From assembly GCF_008329535.1 (NCBI RefSeq), contig NZ_NPKR01000011.1:1-64000 (forward strand): a stretch of DNA of 64,000 nucleotides. Reading direction: 5' to 3'. The translations under genes and the position numbers were made by a program. The stretch is from Mycolicibacterium sp. P1-18 (lineage in GTDB: Bacteria; Actinomycetota; Actinomycetes; Mycobacteriales; Mycobacteriaceae). Positions 24,531-33,169 of the stretch are shown here, one piece after another (position 1 is the first letter of the stretch; each line of letters opens with the position of its first letter). A model generated the notes under the pieces. It ran no database searches and was not told where the DNA came from. It saw only the letters and a program-made list of their open reading frames with translations.

Positions 24531-25930
24531 CCAGGGTGGTCGACTCGACGTGGTTCTACTGGGCGCTCGGTGTCGCGATCGGCCTGCCGATCGGGTTGGT
24601 GGCGCTCACCGAGTTGCGCGTCGCGCTGACGCGCCGCGGCAGTGGCCTGGCCCGGCCGGTGGGCTTGGTGCGCAACTACATCCTGCCGTTGGCCGCGCTG
24701 TTGCTGCTGCTCATCAAGGCCACCGAGGTGTCGGCCGAGGCGACACCCGTCCGCATCATCTCCACTGTCCTGGGCTTCGTCCTGCTGATCCTGATGTTGT
24801 CGGGGTTGAACGCCACGCTCTTCCAGGGCGCGCCAGAGGGATCGTGGCGCAAGCGGATGCCGTCGATCTTCCTCGACGTGGCCCGCTTCGTGGTCATCGC
24901 CGTCGGGTTGGCAATCATCTTCTCCTACATCTGGGGCGCCAACGTCGGCGGCTTGTTCACCGCGCTGGGCATCACGTCGATCGTCCTGGGCTTGACCCTG
25001 CAGAACTCCGTCGGGCAGATCATCTCGGGACTGCTGCTGCTCTTCGAGCAGCCCTTCCGGATCGGGGACTGGGTCGACGTCACCTCGGCACGGGGACGCG
25101 TCGTCGAGGTCAACTGGCGCGCCACCCACATCGACACGGGCAGCGGTCTGCACATCATCCCGAACTCGGTGCTGGCCGCGGCGTCGTTCGCCAACCTGAG
25201 CAGACCGCCGGGCGACCACTCGATCTCGGTGATCACCACCTTCGCCGCCAACGACGCACCCGACGACGTCTGCGCGATGTTGACCCGGGTGGCGCGCGGC
25301 TTGCCGCACCTGCGCGCCGACGCCTCGCCGACGACCGTCACCAGCGGCACCGGGGAGTACACCACCGCCATTCCGCTGCGCTCCCCCGCCGACGACTCCG
25401 CCACCCGCGCAACGTTTCTGCGATGGGTCTGGTACGCGTCGCGACGGGCCAGCCTGCGCTTGGACGACGTCGAGGACGACTTCGTGACGGAGGTACGCAT
25501 GCAGCGATCGGTGCGGATGGTCGCGCCGACGTTGCGCCTCAACGACGCCGACCAGAAGGCGTTGATCCCGGCACTGCGACTCACCCGCTACGGCGCCGAC
25601 GAGGCAATCCAGAACCCCGGCACGGTGCCGAAGCGGATGACGTTCATCGTGAGCGGTCGCGTGCGGTTGATCGCCCGCGGTGACGACGGTGCGATCATTC
25701 CGGTCCGCATCCTGGAGGAGGGCGACTTCCTCGGCTCGAGCACCTTGACCCGCGAACCGGTCACCGGCGGCGCGTACGCCCTCGACGAGGTCACGGTGCT
25801 GCAGATCGAGCGTGCCGACGTCGAAGAACTGGTGGCGCGAAAGCCGTTGCTGCTGCAGGAGATCGGCCGCACCATCGAAGAGCGCGACGCCGACGTGCGG
25901 CGGGCGCTCGCGGTCACCACCACCGACTGA
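24527..25930 (+). CDS. MscS-family mechanosensitive channel with C-terminal cyclic-nucleotide-binding-like domain
   Basis: 467 residues. About four membrane segments lead into the MscS pore helix and beta domain (TALGITSIVLGLTLQNSVGQIISGLLLLFEQPFRIGDWVDV), then a soluble region, then a CAP-like cNMP domain (about 355-455; MTFIVSGRVRLIARGDDG ... ILEEGDFLGSS). The phosphate-binding cassette lacks the usual Glu and Arg (it reads GSSTLTREPVTGGAYAL), so nucleotide binding is uncertain. GTG start overlaps the cyclase stop by 4 bp. The pair suggests a gated channel controlled by the upstream receptor. Known counterpart: Rv2434c. Confidence 0.9.
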   Translation: MTRVVDSTWFYWALGVAIGLPIGLVALTELRVALTRRGSGLARPVGLVRNYILPLAALLLLLIKATEVSAEATPVRIISTVLGFVLLILMLSGLNATLFQGAPEGSWRKRMPSIFLDVARFVVIAVGLAIIFSYIWGANVGGLFTALGITSIVLGLTLQNSVGQIISGLLLLFEQPFRIGDWVDVTSARGRVVEVNWRATHIDTGSGLHIIPNSVLAAASFANLSRPPGDHSISVITTFAANDAPDDVCAMLTRVARGLPHLRADASPTTVTSGTGEYTTAIPLRSPADDSATRATFLRWVWYASRRASLRLDDVEDDFVTEVRMQRSVRMVAPTLRLNDADQKALIPALRLTRYGADEAIQNPGTVPKRMTFIVSGRVRLIARGDDGAIIPVRILEEGDFLGSSTLTREPVTGGAYALDEVTVLQIERADVEELVARKPLLLQEIGRTIEERDADVRRALAVTTTD

Positions 25931-26362
25931 GCCATCCGGCGCCGCAGCGATTGTTTGCTGAACGGCGGGCTGACGGCACCGTCGCCCGCGCGGCGGACCG
26001 GGTGCGACACGCCGCTCGTACGTCACGGGTGCGTCCTTGGCCGATCGGCGCCGACGGACGCGCGGTGACATTGCGCCTGTTCAGGGAGCCGCGCGAGGCG
26101 GTGAACCGCGGCAAGGTGGCCGTGTCGCGGTTCTGGTCGTGATCACTTCGGCCACTTCATTCACACAGGTCACACCACGAATCGGTGGTCGCACGGCCAC
26201 GAAGGTCTCTGGGCCGAGTCGGAATCGTTAGCCAACTGCGACGTCGTCGGGACGCGTCGAGAGCCCGATCGAACCACATCGACGTGATTCACTAACGCTC
26301 GAAGAGCAACGGCGATTGCTCGAAGACATGAGAAGCAAAGAGAGAGGCGGTCTGTTGCCGTT
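25931..26362. other. 432-bp gap upstream of fbpC, no gene recognised
   Basis: Short frames here (for example a TTG-initiated 63-codon frame at 25951-26142) have an amino-acid mix typical of chance frames in GC-rich DNA and no recognisable domain. The right half is less GC-rich and presumably contains the fbpC promoter and a 5' untranslated region; I could not identify a convincing -35/-10 pair. A short inverted repeat, ACCAC/GTGGT, lies near 26173-26188. Confidence 0.5.
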
Positions 26363-27355
26363 ATGAAGTTCGTCAGAATGATTCGTGGTACGGGGTTGCG
26401 CCGGTTGGCCGTTGGTCTGATGGCAGCGGTGACCTTGCCCGGGCTGATCGGCTTCGTCGGGGGATCGGCGACGGCTGGGGCGTTCTCTCGACCGGGACTG
26501 CCGGTCGAATACCTGATGGTGCACTCGGCGGCGATGAACCGCGACATCAAGGTCCAGTTCCAGGGCGGTGGACCGCACGCCATCTACCTGCTCGACGGCC
26601 TGCGCGCGCAGGATGACTTCAGCGGATGGGACATCAACACCGCCGCGTTCGAGTGGACCTACCAGTCCGGTCTCTCGACGGTGATGCCCGTCGGCGGCCA
26701 GTCGAGCTTCTACACCGACTGGTACCAGCCGTCGCAGGGCAACGGCCAGGACTACACCTACAAGTGGGAGACGTTCCTGAACCAGGAACTGCCCGCCTAC
26801 CTGGAAGCCAATTACGGTGTGTCGCAGACCGGCAACGCGGTCGTCGGCCTCTCGATGGCCGGTGGCAGCGCGCTGACCTATGCCATCTACCACCCGCAGA
26901 ACTGGATCTACGCCTCGTCGCTGTCGGGCTTCCTCAACCCCTCCGAGGGCTGGTGGCCGATGCTGATCGGGCTGGCCATGAACGACGCGGGCGGCTACAA
27001 CGCCGAGAGCATGTGGGGCCCGTCCAGTGACCCGGCGTGGAAGCGCAACGACCCGATGGTGAACATCAACCAGCTGGTCGCCAACAACACGCGGGTCTGG
27101 ATCTACTGCGGCACCGGTACGCCGTCGGATCTGGACTCCGGTGACGGTGGCAACCTGATGTCGGCCCAGTTCCTCGAGGGCTTCACGTTGCGCACCAACC
27201 AGGCCTTCCGCGACAACTACGTCGCCGCGGGTGGCACCAACGGTGTGTTCAACTTCCCGGCCACCGGCACGCACAGCTGGGGCTACTGGGGACAGCAGCT
27301 GCAGCAGATGATCCCCGACGTCCAGCGGACGCTGGGAGCTCAGGCCTCCGCGTAA
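26363..27355 (+). CDS. fbpC: Antigen 85C-type mycolyltransferase, secreted
   Basis: 330 residues. A 40-residue signal peptide ends ...GGSATAGA before FSRPGLPVEY, the conserved mature start of the antigen 85 family. The alpha/beta-hydrolase triad is present: Ser164 in GLSMAG (Ser124 of the mature protein, as in Ag85C), Glu272 in FLEGFTLRTN, His304 in GTHSW. WYQPSQGNGQ replaces the disulfide loop of Ag85A/B, and SGFLNPSEGWWP is Ag85C-like, so I call it fbpC. It transfers mycolic acid from trehalose monomycolate to arabinogalactan or to form trehalose dimycolate in the cell wall. Two perfect terminator hairpins follow. Confidence 0.95.
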   Translation: MKFVRMIRGTGLRRLAVGLMAAVTLPGLIGFVGGSATAGAFSRPGLPVEYLMVHSAAMNRDIKVQFQGGGPHAIYLLDGLRAQDDFSGWDINTAAFEWTYQSGLSTVMPVGGQSSFYTDWYQPSQGNGQDYTYKWETFLNQELPAYLEANYGVSQTGNAVVGLSMAGGSALTYAIYHPQNWIYASSLSGFLNPSEGWWPMLIGLAMNDAGGYNAESMWGPSSDPAWKRNDPMVNINQLVANNTRVWIYCGTGTPSDLDSGDGGNLMSAQFLEGFTLRTNQAFRDNYVAAGGTNGVFNFPATGTHSWGYWGQQLQQMIPDVQRTLGAQASA

Positions 27356-27382
27356 CGGAGCCACCCTGACTAGAGGGAACAT

Positions 27383-27419
27383 GGGGAACCTGCCGTCACC
27401 CCCGGACGGCAGGTTCCCC
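27383..27419 (+). terminator. Rho-independent terminator of fbpC
   Basis: A perfect 15-bp stem (GGGGAACCTGCCGTC, 27383-27397, pairing with 27405-27419) with a 7-nt loop, followed by TTCTCTT, 28 bp after the fbpC stop. Confidence 0.85.
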
Positions 27420-27458
27420 TTCTCTTGCGTTCGTCGCCCATTCGCGGGCTGCCGCGCC

Positions 27459-27490
27459 AAAGGCCCTGACACGGAAGTGTCAGGGCCTTT
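27459..27490. terminator. Second, bidirectional terminator hairpin
   Basis: A perfect 14-bp stem AAAGGCCCTGACAC with a GGAA loop. Its AAA/TTT edges give a short U tract on both strands, so it can serve fbpC as a back-up and the convergent small secreted-protein gene ending at 27547. Confidence 0.8.
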
Positions 27491-27546
27491 TCGTATCTCG
27501 TCAACAGTCGCGACGTTCGGCGTGGCGGTCACCCGCCAACCCCGCA

Positions 27547-27780
27547 TCAGTCGAAGAACAGGAACGGCGCCGGCGAGGAGAAGTTGCCGTAGGAGTTCGG
27601 CGACGAGACCGTCGGCGGCTGCACGACGATCGCGTTGTGTCCCTTCTTGTCGGTGATCGTGGCGCGCCCGTTGTCGGTGACGGTGCTGGGGTTGGCGGCA
27701 GCGCCGGCGATCGGGGCCGCGGCAATGGCCGCTGCGGCGAGTCCGGTCATGACACTGGCGGCGACGTAACGCATCTTCAT
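27547..27780 (-). CDS. Small secreted protein of unknown function
   Basis: 77 residues. A typical Sec signal peptide (MKMRYVAASVMTGLAAAAIAAAPIAGAAA) is followed by a mature part of about 48 residues rich in Ser, Asn, Pro and Thr, ending SSPAPFLFFD. GGGAG ribosome site 8 nt before ATG 27780. There are no cysteines or known domain. Similar short exported proteins are common in mycobacteria without assigned role. It faces fbpC with the bidirectional terminator between. Confidence 0.75.
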   Translation of the reverse strand: MKMRYVAASVMTGLAAAAIAAAPIAGAAANPSTVTDNGRATITDKKGHNAIVVQPPTVSSPNSYGNFSSPAPFLFFD

Positions 27781-28084
27781 CTTGTGCTCCCTTACTCGGT
27801 TCGTCGAGATTCGATCTCGTCTGACAAGAACCAATCTACTGACGGGAGAGCATCTTTCAGCGACACAAGCCTCCTTCATGCGAAACACAAACATATGCGT
27901 CGGATATGTGACCGGCGCGACCCCTAACGCCACGACGCCCACCTGTTCATCGAATTCCGTTGCGCCACATGGCCGTGACTGATCGTCGGGGAATCGGCGG
28001 CGCATCCCGCGCACGATCAGCCGCACGCACACGTCCGTAGGCTGACGGTGAAGAACCAAACCGACACCTGGACAAAGGAGTTCA
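27781..28084. other. 304-bp divergent intergenic region between two small secreted-protein genes
   Basis: No gene seen. It is less GC-rich than its surroundings. An inverted repeat ACATAT ... ATATGT (27891-27909, 7-nt spacer) lies near the middle and could be an operator shared by both divergent genes. A strong AAGGAG ribosome site precedes the rightward gene. Confidence 0.4.
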
Positions 28085-28378
28085 ATGAGTGCCATCAGAA
28101 TCGCAACCGCCAGCGTCAGCCTGACCGCGATCGTCGGTCTCGGCTTCGCCGCCCCGGCGGCGGCCAGCTTGGACTCGACTGCCGACACCATCGCCCAACT
28201 CGAGGCCCAGGGCCACCACGTCCAACTCAACGGCTCGACCGGTGGGGTGCCGCTGTCGCAGTGCAAGGTCACCGGCACCAGCGGCCTGAACGGGTCCAAC
28301 TACGACGAGTCCGGCGACAAGATCGACCCCGACCTGCACAGCACGGTCTACGTCGACCTCGTGTGCCACAACCCCTAG
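28085..28378 (+). CDS. Small secreted protein with one likely disulfide
   Basis: 97 residues: signal peptide of about 27 residues (ending AAPAAAS) and a mature domain containing two cysteines (SQCKVTG and LVCHNP) that could pair. Well-placed AAAGGAG ribosome site before ATG 28085. Of a type common in mycobacteria and otherwise uncharacterised. Its stop codon shares the CTAG palindrome with the convergent trcS stop, so the two ends overlap by 4 bp. Confidence 0.78.
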   Translation: MSAIRIATASVSLTAIVGLGFAAPAAASLDSTADTIAQLEAQGHHVQLNGSTGGVPLSQCKVTGTSGLNGSNYDESGDKIDPDLHSTVYVDLVCHNP

Positions 28379-29862
28379 CCGTCAGCTCCATCCGCCGGAG
28401 GCAGCCGAACCTCGAACTCCGTGCTGCCTCCGCCGGAGCGGGCCGACACGGTGCCGCCATGGGCTTCGACGATGGACGCCACGATCGACAGACCCAGGCC
28501 CGTCGACTCCGGAGCGTCGGCGCGTGCACGGTCGCCCCGGACGAACCGCTCGAACAGTTCCGGCAGCAACTTGGCGTCGATCCCCGGCCCGTCGTCGACG
28601 ACGGTCAGCCGTACCGTCTCCCCGTCCCGGTCCCGTACCCGCCGCAGCGCGGCGGTGACGGTGACCCCGGTCGGGGTGTGATGGCGCGCATTGGACAACA
28701 GATTGCTCACCACCTGGTGCAGCCGCTCCCTGTCCCCCATCACCCACACCGGTTCCGCGGGCAGATCGGTCGGCCACCGGTGGTCGGGAGAGGACACGAT
28801 GGCGTCGTTGACCGCATCGGCGACCAACGTGGTCAGGTCGACCCGTTGAAATTCGAGCCCCTGCCTCTCGTCGAGGCGCGACAGCAGCAGCATGTCGCCG
28901 ACCAGTGACGTCATCCGGCGGGACTCGGACTCGATGCGCGCCAACGCATATTCCGTCGTCGGCGGTAGGGCGGCACTGTCCTGACGGGTCAGCTGGGCAT
29001 ATCCCTGGATCGCAGCCAGCGGTGTGCGCAGTTCGTGACTGGCGTCGGTGAGAAACCGTCGCATGCGCCGGTCGGACATCGCGCGCGCCGCCAAGGCCGA
29101 ATCGATGTTGGCCAGTAGGCGGTTCAGCGTCTCACCGACGATGCCGACCTCGTTGTCGGGATCGGAGTCGGCTTGACGCACCCGCGTGGTGATGCGGTGG
29201 TCCTCGTCGGCCAGCGGCATCTTGGCCGCCCTCGCGGCGGTCGCGGCGACGCGGCGCAGCGGACGGAGCGCCCAGCGCACCAGCACCACGGTGCCGACCG
29301 CGGCCAACAACGCCGCCACCATCGTGATGACCACCACGGCAACGGTCTTCGCGGCGACGACGCGATTGGCGCTCTCCATCGACACCGCCGACACCAACCG
29401 TCGGCCGTTGCCCACCTCGGTACTGGCGGCGCGATATCTGCCCAGCCCGTCGAGTTCGACGGTCTGCGGCTCGTCGGTGGTCCAGGCCGTCGACTGCAAC
29501 GAGTTCACCGCCGGGCCAGGAGTCGCGTCCGTGTCGCCTTCGGAGAACATCGCCGAGTCGACGACGGAGTCACCGTCCATCACCGCGATCAGCGTGCCCG
29601 GGGCCTGTCCGATGAAGTCGGTGAGCGACTCACCGTCGGCTCCCGACGGGCCGGCCCGCAGCTTCTCGTAGGAGTGCTCGAAGGCGGCCAGCGAATGTTC
29701 CACCTCGGCGTCGCTCATCGTCGTCATGTAGGTGTGCAGGCTGTAGACCGACAGGGCGCCCGTGCCGAAGGTGACCACGGTGACCAGCACGGCGACCCCG
29801 CCGACGAGCTGCCTGCTGAGCGTGCGAGGGCGCCACCACGGACTCGTCGACGCCTTCCTCAT
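28375..29862 (-). CDS. trcS: Sensor histidine kinase, TrcS-like
   Basis: 495 residues: membrane segment (about 18-40), extracellular sensor to about residue 165, second membrane segment (about 165-190), HAMP, HisKA with H276 in DASHELRTPL, and HATPase_c with N box NLLSNARHH, G1 box DDGPGID and G2 box STGLGLS. The ATG at 29862 overlaps the TGA of the response regulator (ATGA). Order and sequence resemble the M. tuberculosis TrcR/TrcS pair. The inducing signal is not known from the sequence. Confidence 0.9.
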   Translation of the reverse strand: MRKASTSPWWRPRTLSRQLVGGVAVLVTVVTFGTGALSVYSLHTYMTTMSDAEVEHSLAAFEHSYEKLRAGPSGADGESLTDFIGQAPGTLIAVMDGDSVVDSAMFSEGDTDATPGPAVNSLQSTAWTTDEPQTVELDGLGRYRAASTEVGNGRRLVSAVSMESANRVVAAKTVAVVVITMVAALLAAVGTVVLVRWALRPLRRVAATAARAAKMPLADEDHRITTRVRQADSDPDNEVGIVGETLNRLLANIDSALAARAMSDRRMRRFLTDASHELRTPLAAIQGYAQLTRQDSAALPPTTEYALARIESESRRMTSLVGDMLLLSRLDERQGLEFQRVDLTTLVADAVNDAIVSSPDHRWPTDLPAEPVWVMGDRERLHQVVSNLLSNARHHTPTGVTVTAALRRVRDRDGETVRLTVVDDGPGIDAKLLPELFERFVRGDRARADAPESTGLGLSIVASIVEAHGGTVSARSGGGSTEFEVRLPPADGADG

Positions 29863-30644
29863 CGAGGCGGCCGAATTTGGTATCCCACACCGCGAATGGT
29901 GTGAATCAGCGGCTCGCGCCCGCGATCGATCTTCTTGCGTAGATACGACACGTACAGGTCGACGATGCTGGTGCGCCCGCCGAAGGAGTAGTTCCACACC
30001 TGCTCGAGGATCTGCTCGCGCGTCAGTGCCCGGCGCGGGTTGCGCATGAGGTAGCGGAGAAGGTCGAACTCCGTGGTCGTCAGCTCGATGCGCTCGCCTG
30101 CCCGGGTCACTTCGCGGCTGGCCACGTCGAGGGTGAGGTCACCGACGTGAAGCGTCTCGTCGTCGGGTTCGTCGGCGGCCGGAACGGGGTCTCCCCCGCG
30201 GCGCAGCAGACCGCGCAACCGCAGAACCAGCTCCTCCAGGTCGAACGGCTTGGTCAGATAGTCGTCGGCGCCGGCGGTGAGCCCCGTGACGCGGTCGCTC
30301 ACCGAGTCGCGCGCCGTCAGGAACAACACCGGGGTGTAGGTGCCCGCGGCGCGGACCCGATGCAAGATCCGCAGTCCGTCGACGTCGGGCAACATGATGT
30401 CCAGCACCAGGATGTCCGGATCGGTCGAGGCGAACTTGGTCAGCGCGTCGCGTCCGTCGTGCGCGACGTCGACCTCCCAGCCCTCGTACTTGAGGGCCAT
30501 GGTGACGAGATTCGTCAGCGCGCGCTCGTCGTCGATCAGCAGTACCTTGATCGGAGAGCCGTCTGGCCGCCGAATCGGGGGCAGTTGGCCCAGCACGGCC
30601 GAGCGGGGCTGCCGGGGACCGGTGGTCGGCGACGTCATCGTCAT
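29859..30644 (-). CDS. trcR: OmpR/PhoB-type response regulator, TrcR-like
   Basis: 261 residues. Receiver domain with acidic pocket LLIDDE, phosphoacceptor D82 (VLDIMLPD), Thr in FLTARDS and Lys in YLTKPF, followed by a winged-helix DNA-binding domain (ELTTTEFDLLRYLMRNPRRALTREQILEQVWNYSFGGRTSIVDLYVSYLRKKID). An N-terminal extension of about 30 residues before the receiver is also found in TrcR. ATG 30644 chosen over an upstream in-frame start lacking conservation. First gene of the two-gene operon; M. tuberculosis TrcR binds AT-rich DNA of its own promoter, and the region upstream here is unusually AT-rich. Confidence 0.92.
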   Translation of the reverse strand: MTMTSPTTGPRQPRSAVLGQLPPIRRPDGSPIKVLLIDDERALTNLVTMALKYEGWEVDVAHDGRDALTKFASTDPDILVLDIMLPDVDGLRILHRVRAAGTYTPVLFLTARDSVSDRVTGLTAGADDYLTKPFDLEELVLRLRGLLRRGGDPVPAADEPDDETLHVGDLTLDVASREVTRAGERIELTTTEFDLLRYLMRNPRRALTREQILEQVWNYSFGGRTSIVDLYVSYLRKKIDRGREPLIHTIRGVGYQIRPPR

Positions 30645-30995
30645 GTCTTCGAGTGTCCCGACGATCGGTGCGGCTGTCACTCAACTCACAGGTTCCTCTC
30701 ATGTTGCTTGCAGCCGTGGGTGCCGGATCGCGACGGCGATGAGACCCGAAGTCCGTTGCGAGAAGCCCTATTTCGTCGAGCACGCACGCCCCCTGGCCAA
30801 CCATGGAGTGTGACGGCACCAACACTTCTCGGCGCGCCAATTTTTGCATTTTCTATGCGTCGCACCGATGTCCTTGCCGCACCGAATTCCCATTAATAGT
30901 CTCGCACTTGTGAATTGACGCGCATTCCAGCTATTTGGATTGCAAGAGAAACTCTTTCGACTACGTCAAATAACCCCCGACAGGAGCTCGACATC
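30645..30995. promoter_or_regulatory. AT-rich divergent control region between trcR and the SulP-carbonic anhydrase gene
   Basis: This 351-bp gap is far more AT-rich than the rest of the window from about 30830 to 30980 (runs such as ATTTTTGCATTTTCTA and ATTAATAGT). No gene recognised; a frame open from 30915 reads through it with atypical codons. A TTGACG-like -35 lies at 30915-30920 without a good -10. AGGAG at 30982-30986 marks the ribosome site of the SulP gene. The AT-richness fits TrcR autoregulation or silencing by a nucleoid protein such as Lsr2. Confidence 0.45.
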
Positions 30996-33104
30996 TTGCA
31001 ACGCTCGGAGACTTCACTCTCCCAACGGATTGGTCCCGTTCTTCGCTACGACCTGCCCGCGTCCCTGGTGGTGTTCCTGGTGGCCCTCCCGCTGTCGTTG
31101 GGCATCGCGATCGCCTCGGGGGCGCCGGCACTGGCCGGCCTCATCGCAGCGGTGGTGGGCGGCATCGTCGCCGGTGCACTTGGCGGTTCGCCGCTGCAGG
31201 TCAGTGGGCCGGCAGCAGGTCTCACCGTCGTCGTCGCCGGCCTCATCGGCCAGTTCGGCTGGAAGGTCACCTGCGCCATCACCGTGGCCGCCGGCGTACT
31301 CCAGGTGCTCTTCGGGCTGAGCAAGGTGGCGCGCGCCGCGCTGGCGATCTCGCCGGTGGTGGTGCACGCGATGCTCGCCGGCATCGGACTCGTGATCGCA
31401 CTGCAACAGGTCCACGTATTGCTGGGCGGCGATTCGCAGAGTTCGGCGTGGGGCAACGTCACCGAACTGCCTGGACAGGTACTCGGCGCGCACGGCCCGG
31501 GGGTGTTCCTCGGCGTGCTCGTCATCGCCATCCTGGTCGGCTGGCGTTGGGTGCCGGGGCGGCTCGGCAAGGTGCCGGGCCCCCTGGTCGCCATCGTGGC
31601 GGCGACGGTGGTCGCGGTGGTCTTCCGCTTCGACGTGGAGCGCGTGACGTTGGACGGTTCGCTGCTGGAGGCGATCGCACTGCCGAGCCTGCCCGACGGC
31701 AAGTGGGGGGCCTTCGCCGTCGGCGTGCTCACCGTCGCCCTGATCGCCAGCGTGGAAAGTCTGCTCTCGGCGGTGTCGGTCGACCGCATGCAAAACGGGC
31801 CGCGCACCAACTTCGACCGCGAACTGATCGGCCAGGGCACCGCGAACATCGCCTCGGGCGCCCTGGGCGGCCTGCCCGTGACGGGCGTGATCGTGCGCAG
31901 TTCGACGAACGTGGCGGCCGGGGCGCGGACCCGGGCCTCGGCGATCATGCACGGCGTGTGGGTACTGGTGTTCGCGCTGCCCTTCGCCGGACTCGCCGAA
32001 CAGATCCCGATGGCCGCCCTCGCCGGTCTGCTGATCGTGATCGGCATTCAACTGGTCAAGCGGGTGCACATCGAAACCGCGCGGCGCACGGGCGACATCG
32101 CGGTCTACGTCGTCACCGTGCTCGGCGTCGTCTTCCTCAACCTGCTCGAAGGCGTGCTCATCGGGTTGGCGCTGTCGATCGTGCTGACCGTCTGGCGCGT
32201 GGTGCGCACCCGCATCGTCGCCACCCCCGCCGACGAGGGTGAGGACGGGACCTGGCGCATCGTCATCGAGGGCTCGTGCAGCTTCCTGTCGCTGCCCCGC
32301 CTGACCAGCGTGCTGGCCTCGGTGCCGCCGGGGGCCAAGGTCACCGTCGACCTGTCGGTGGACTTCATCGACCACGCAGCGCACGGGGCGATCGACGACT
32401 GGCGGCGCCAGCATCAAGCCTCCGGCGGGTCGGTGGACATCCGCCAGCACGGCACGGTCGAGATGGACAGCGCACTCGACGGGCCGCCGGTGCGGGACAT
32501 CCCGACCCGGACCTCACCCGCGGTCGAGAGGCTCACCCACGCGCAACGGCCCGACACCCTCTTCATCACCTGCACCGACTCTCGCATCGTGCCCGACCAG
32601 ATCACCGGCAGCGGTCCCGGCGACCTGTTCACGGTCCGCAACGTCGGCAACCTTGTCCCGGAACACCAGACGGACGCATCGACCGAGGCGGCCCTGGCAT
32701 TCGCGGTGGAGAAGATGGGCGTCTCGTCGATCGTGGTGTGCGGCCACTCCAGCTGCGGGGCGATGCACGCCCTGCTGGGCGCGAAGCCGCCGCGCAGCGA
32801 GGGCGAGCGGCACATGTCGAGGTGGCTCGCCAACGGACGGGGCGCGGTGGCGGCGTTCGACGACGGCGCCCACCCCGTGGCTCGGGCCGCCGCTGCCGCC
32901 GGCTTCGGTTCCGTCGACCAGCTCAGCATGGTCAACGTGGCCCGACAGGTGGAGGCACTGACCCGGAATCCGCTGATCGAAGAGCCGCATCGCCGGGGTG
33001 AGGTCGAGGTCTACGGGATGTTCTACGACGTCTCCAGCGCGACCGTGCTGCGGATCGACCCGGCGTCGATCGACTCCCTGGAGTTGGCTGCCGCCACCCG
33101 GTGA
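30996..33104 (+). CDS. SulP family anion transporter fused to a beta-carbonic anhydrase
   Basis: 702 residues. N-terminal SulP membrane domain (about 10-12 segments; SVESLLSAVSVDRMQNGPRTNFDRELIGQGTANIASGALGGLPVTG is the family core), a STAS-like region near 425-490, then a beta-carbonic anhydrase with zinc ligands C526, H584 and C587 and the D528/R530 dyad (CTDSR, CGHSSCG). Architecture matches M. tuberculosis Rv3273. Likely couples bicarbonate import to CO2 hydration. I chose TTG 30996 because AGGAG sits 9 nt upstream and the 27 codons above it are AT-rich and atypical. Confidence 0.88.
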   Translation: MQRSETSLSQRIGPVLRYDLPASLVVFLVALPLSLGIAIASGAPALAGLIAAVVGGIVAGALGGSPLQVSGPAAGLTVVVAGLIGQFGWKVTCAITVAAGVLQVLFGLSKVARAALAISPVVVHAMLAGIGLVIALQQVHVLLGGDSQSSAWGNVTELPGQVLGAHGPGVFLGVLVIAILVGWRWVPGRLGKVPGPLVAIVAATVVAVVFRFDVERVTLDGSLLEAIALPSLPDGKWGAFAVGVLTVALIASVESLLSAVSVDRMQNGPRTNFDRELIGQGTANIASGALGGLPVTGVIVRSSTNVAAGARTRASAIMHGVWVLVFALPFAGLAEQIPMAALAGLLIVIGIQLVKRVHIETARRTGDIAVYVVTVLGVVFLNLLEGVLIGLALSIVLTVWRVVRTRIVATPADEGEDGTWRIVIEGSCSFLSLPRLTSVLASVPPGAKVTVDLSVDFIDHAAHGAIDDWRRQHQASGGSVDIRQHGTVEMDSALDGPPVRDIPTRTSPAVERLTHAQRPDTLFITCTDSRIVPDQITGSGPGDLFTVRNVGNLVPEHQTDASTEAALAFAVEKMGVSSIVVCGHSSCGAMHALLGAKPPRSEGERHMSRWLANGRGAVAAFDDGAHPVARAAAAAGFGSVDQLSMVNVARQVEALTRNPLIEEPHRRGEVEVYGMFYDVSSATVLRIDPASIDSLELAAATR

Positions 33105-33156
33105 CACGGCTGAGCGGGGGCCGGTTCGCTCACCACGAACACTCAGGCGTCGCGTC

Positions 33157-33162
33157 TAGAGT
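33157..33162 (+). promoter_or_regulatory. -10 box of a leaderless promoter for the VC0807-like gene
   Basis: TAGAGT, 7 nt before the in-frame GTG at 33170. It decides the start in favour of this GTG over the longer frame beginning at 33101. Confidence 0.45.
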
Positions 33163-33169
33163 GATCGCG

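Noticed and set aside
25951..26142. A 63-codon frame between the MscS and fbpC genes
   Set aside because: TTG start without ribosome site, Arg/Ala-rich chance composition, no similarity recognised; kept only as part of the gap description.
30915..30995. N-terminal extension of the SulP protein from an earlier start
   Set aside because: The 27 codons are AT-rich with unusual codons and no family conservation, and a well-placed AGGAG serves TTG 30996.
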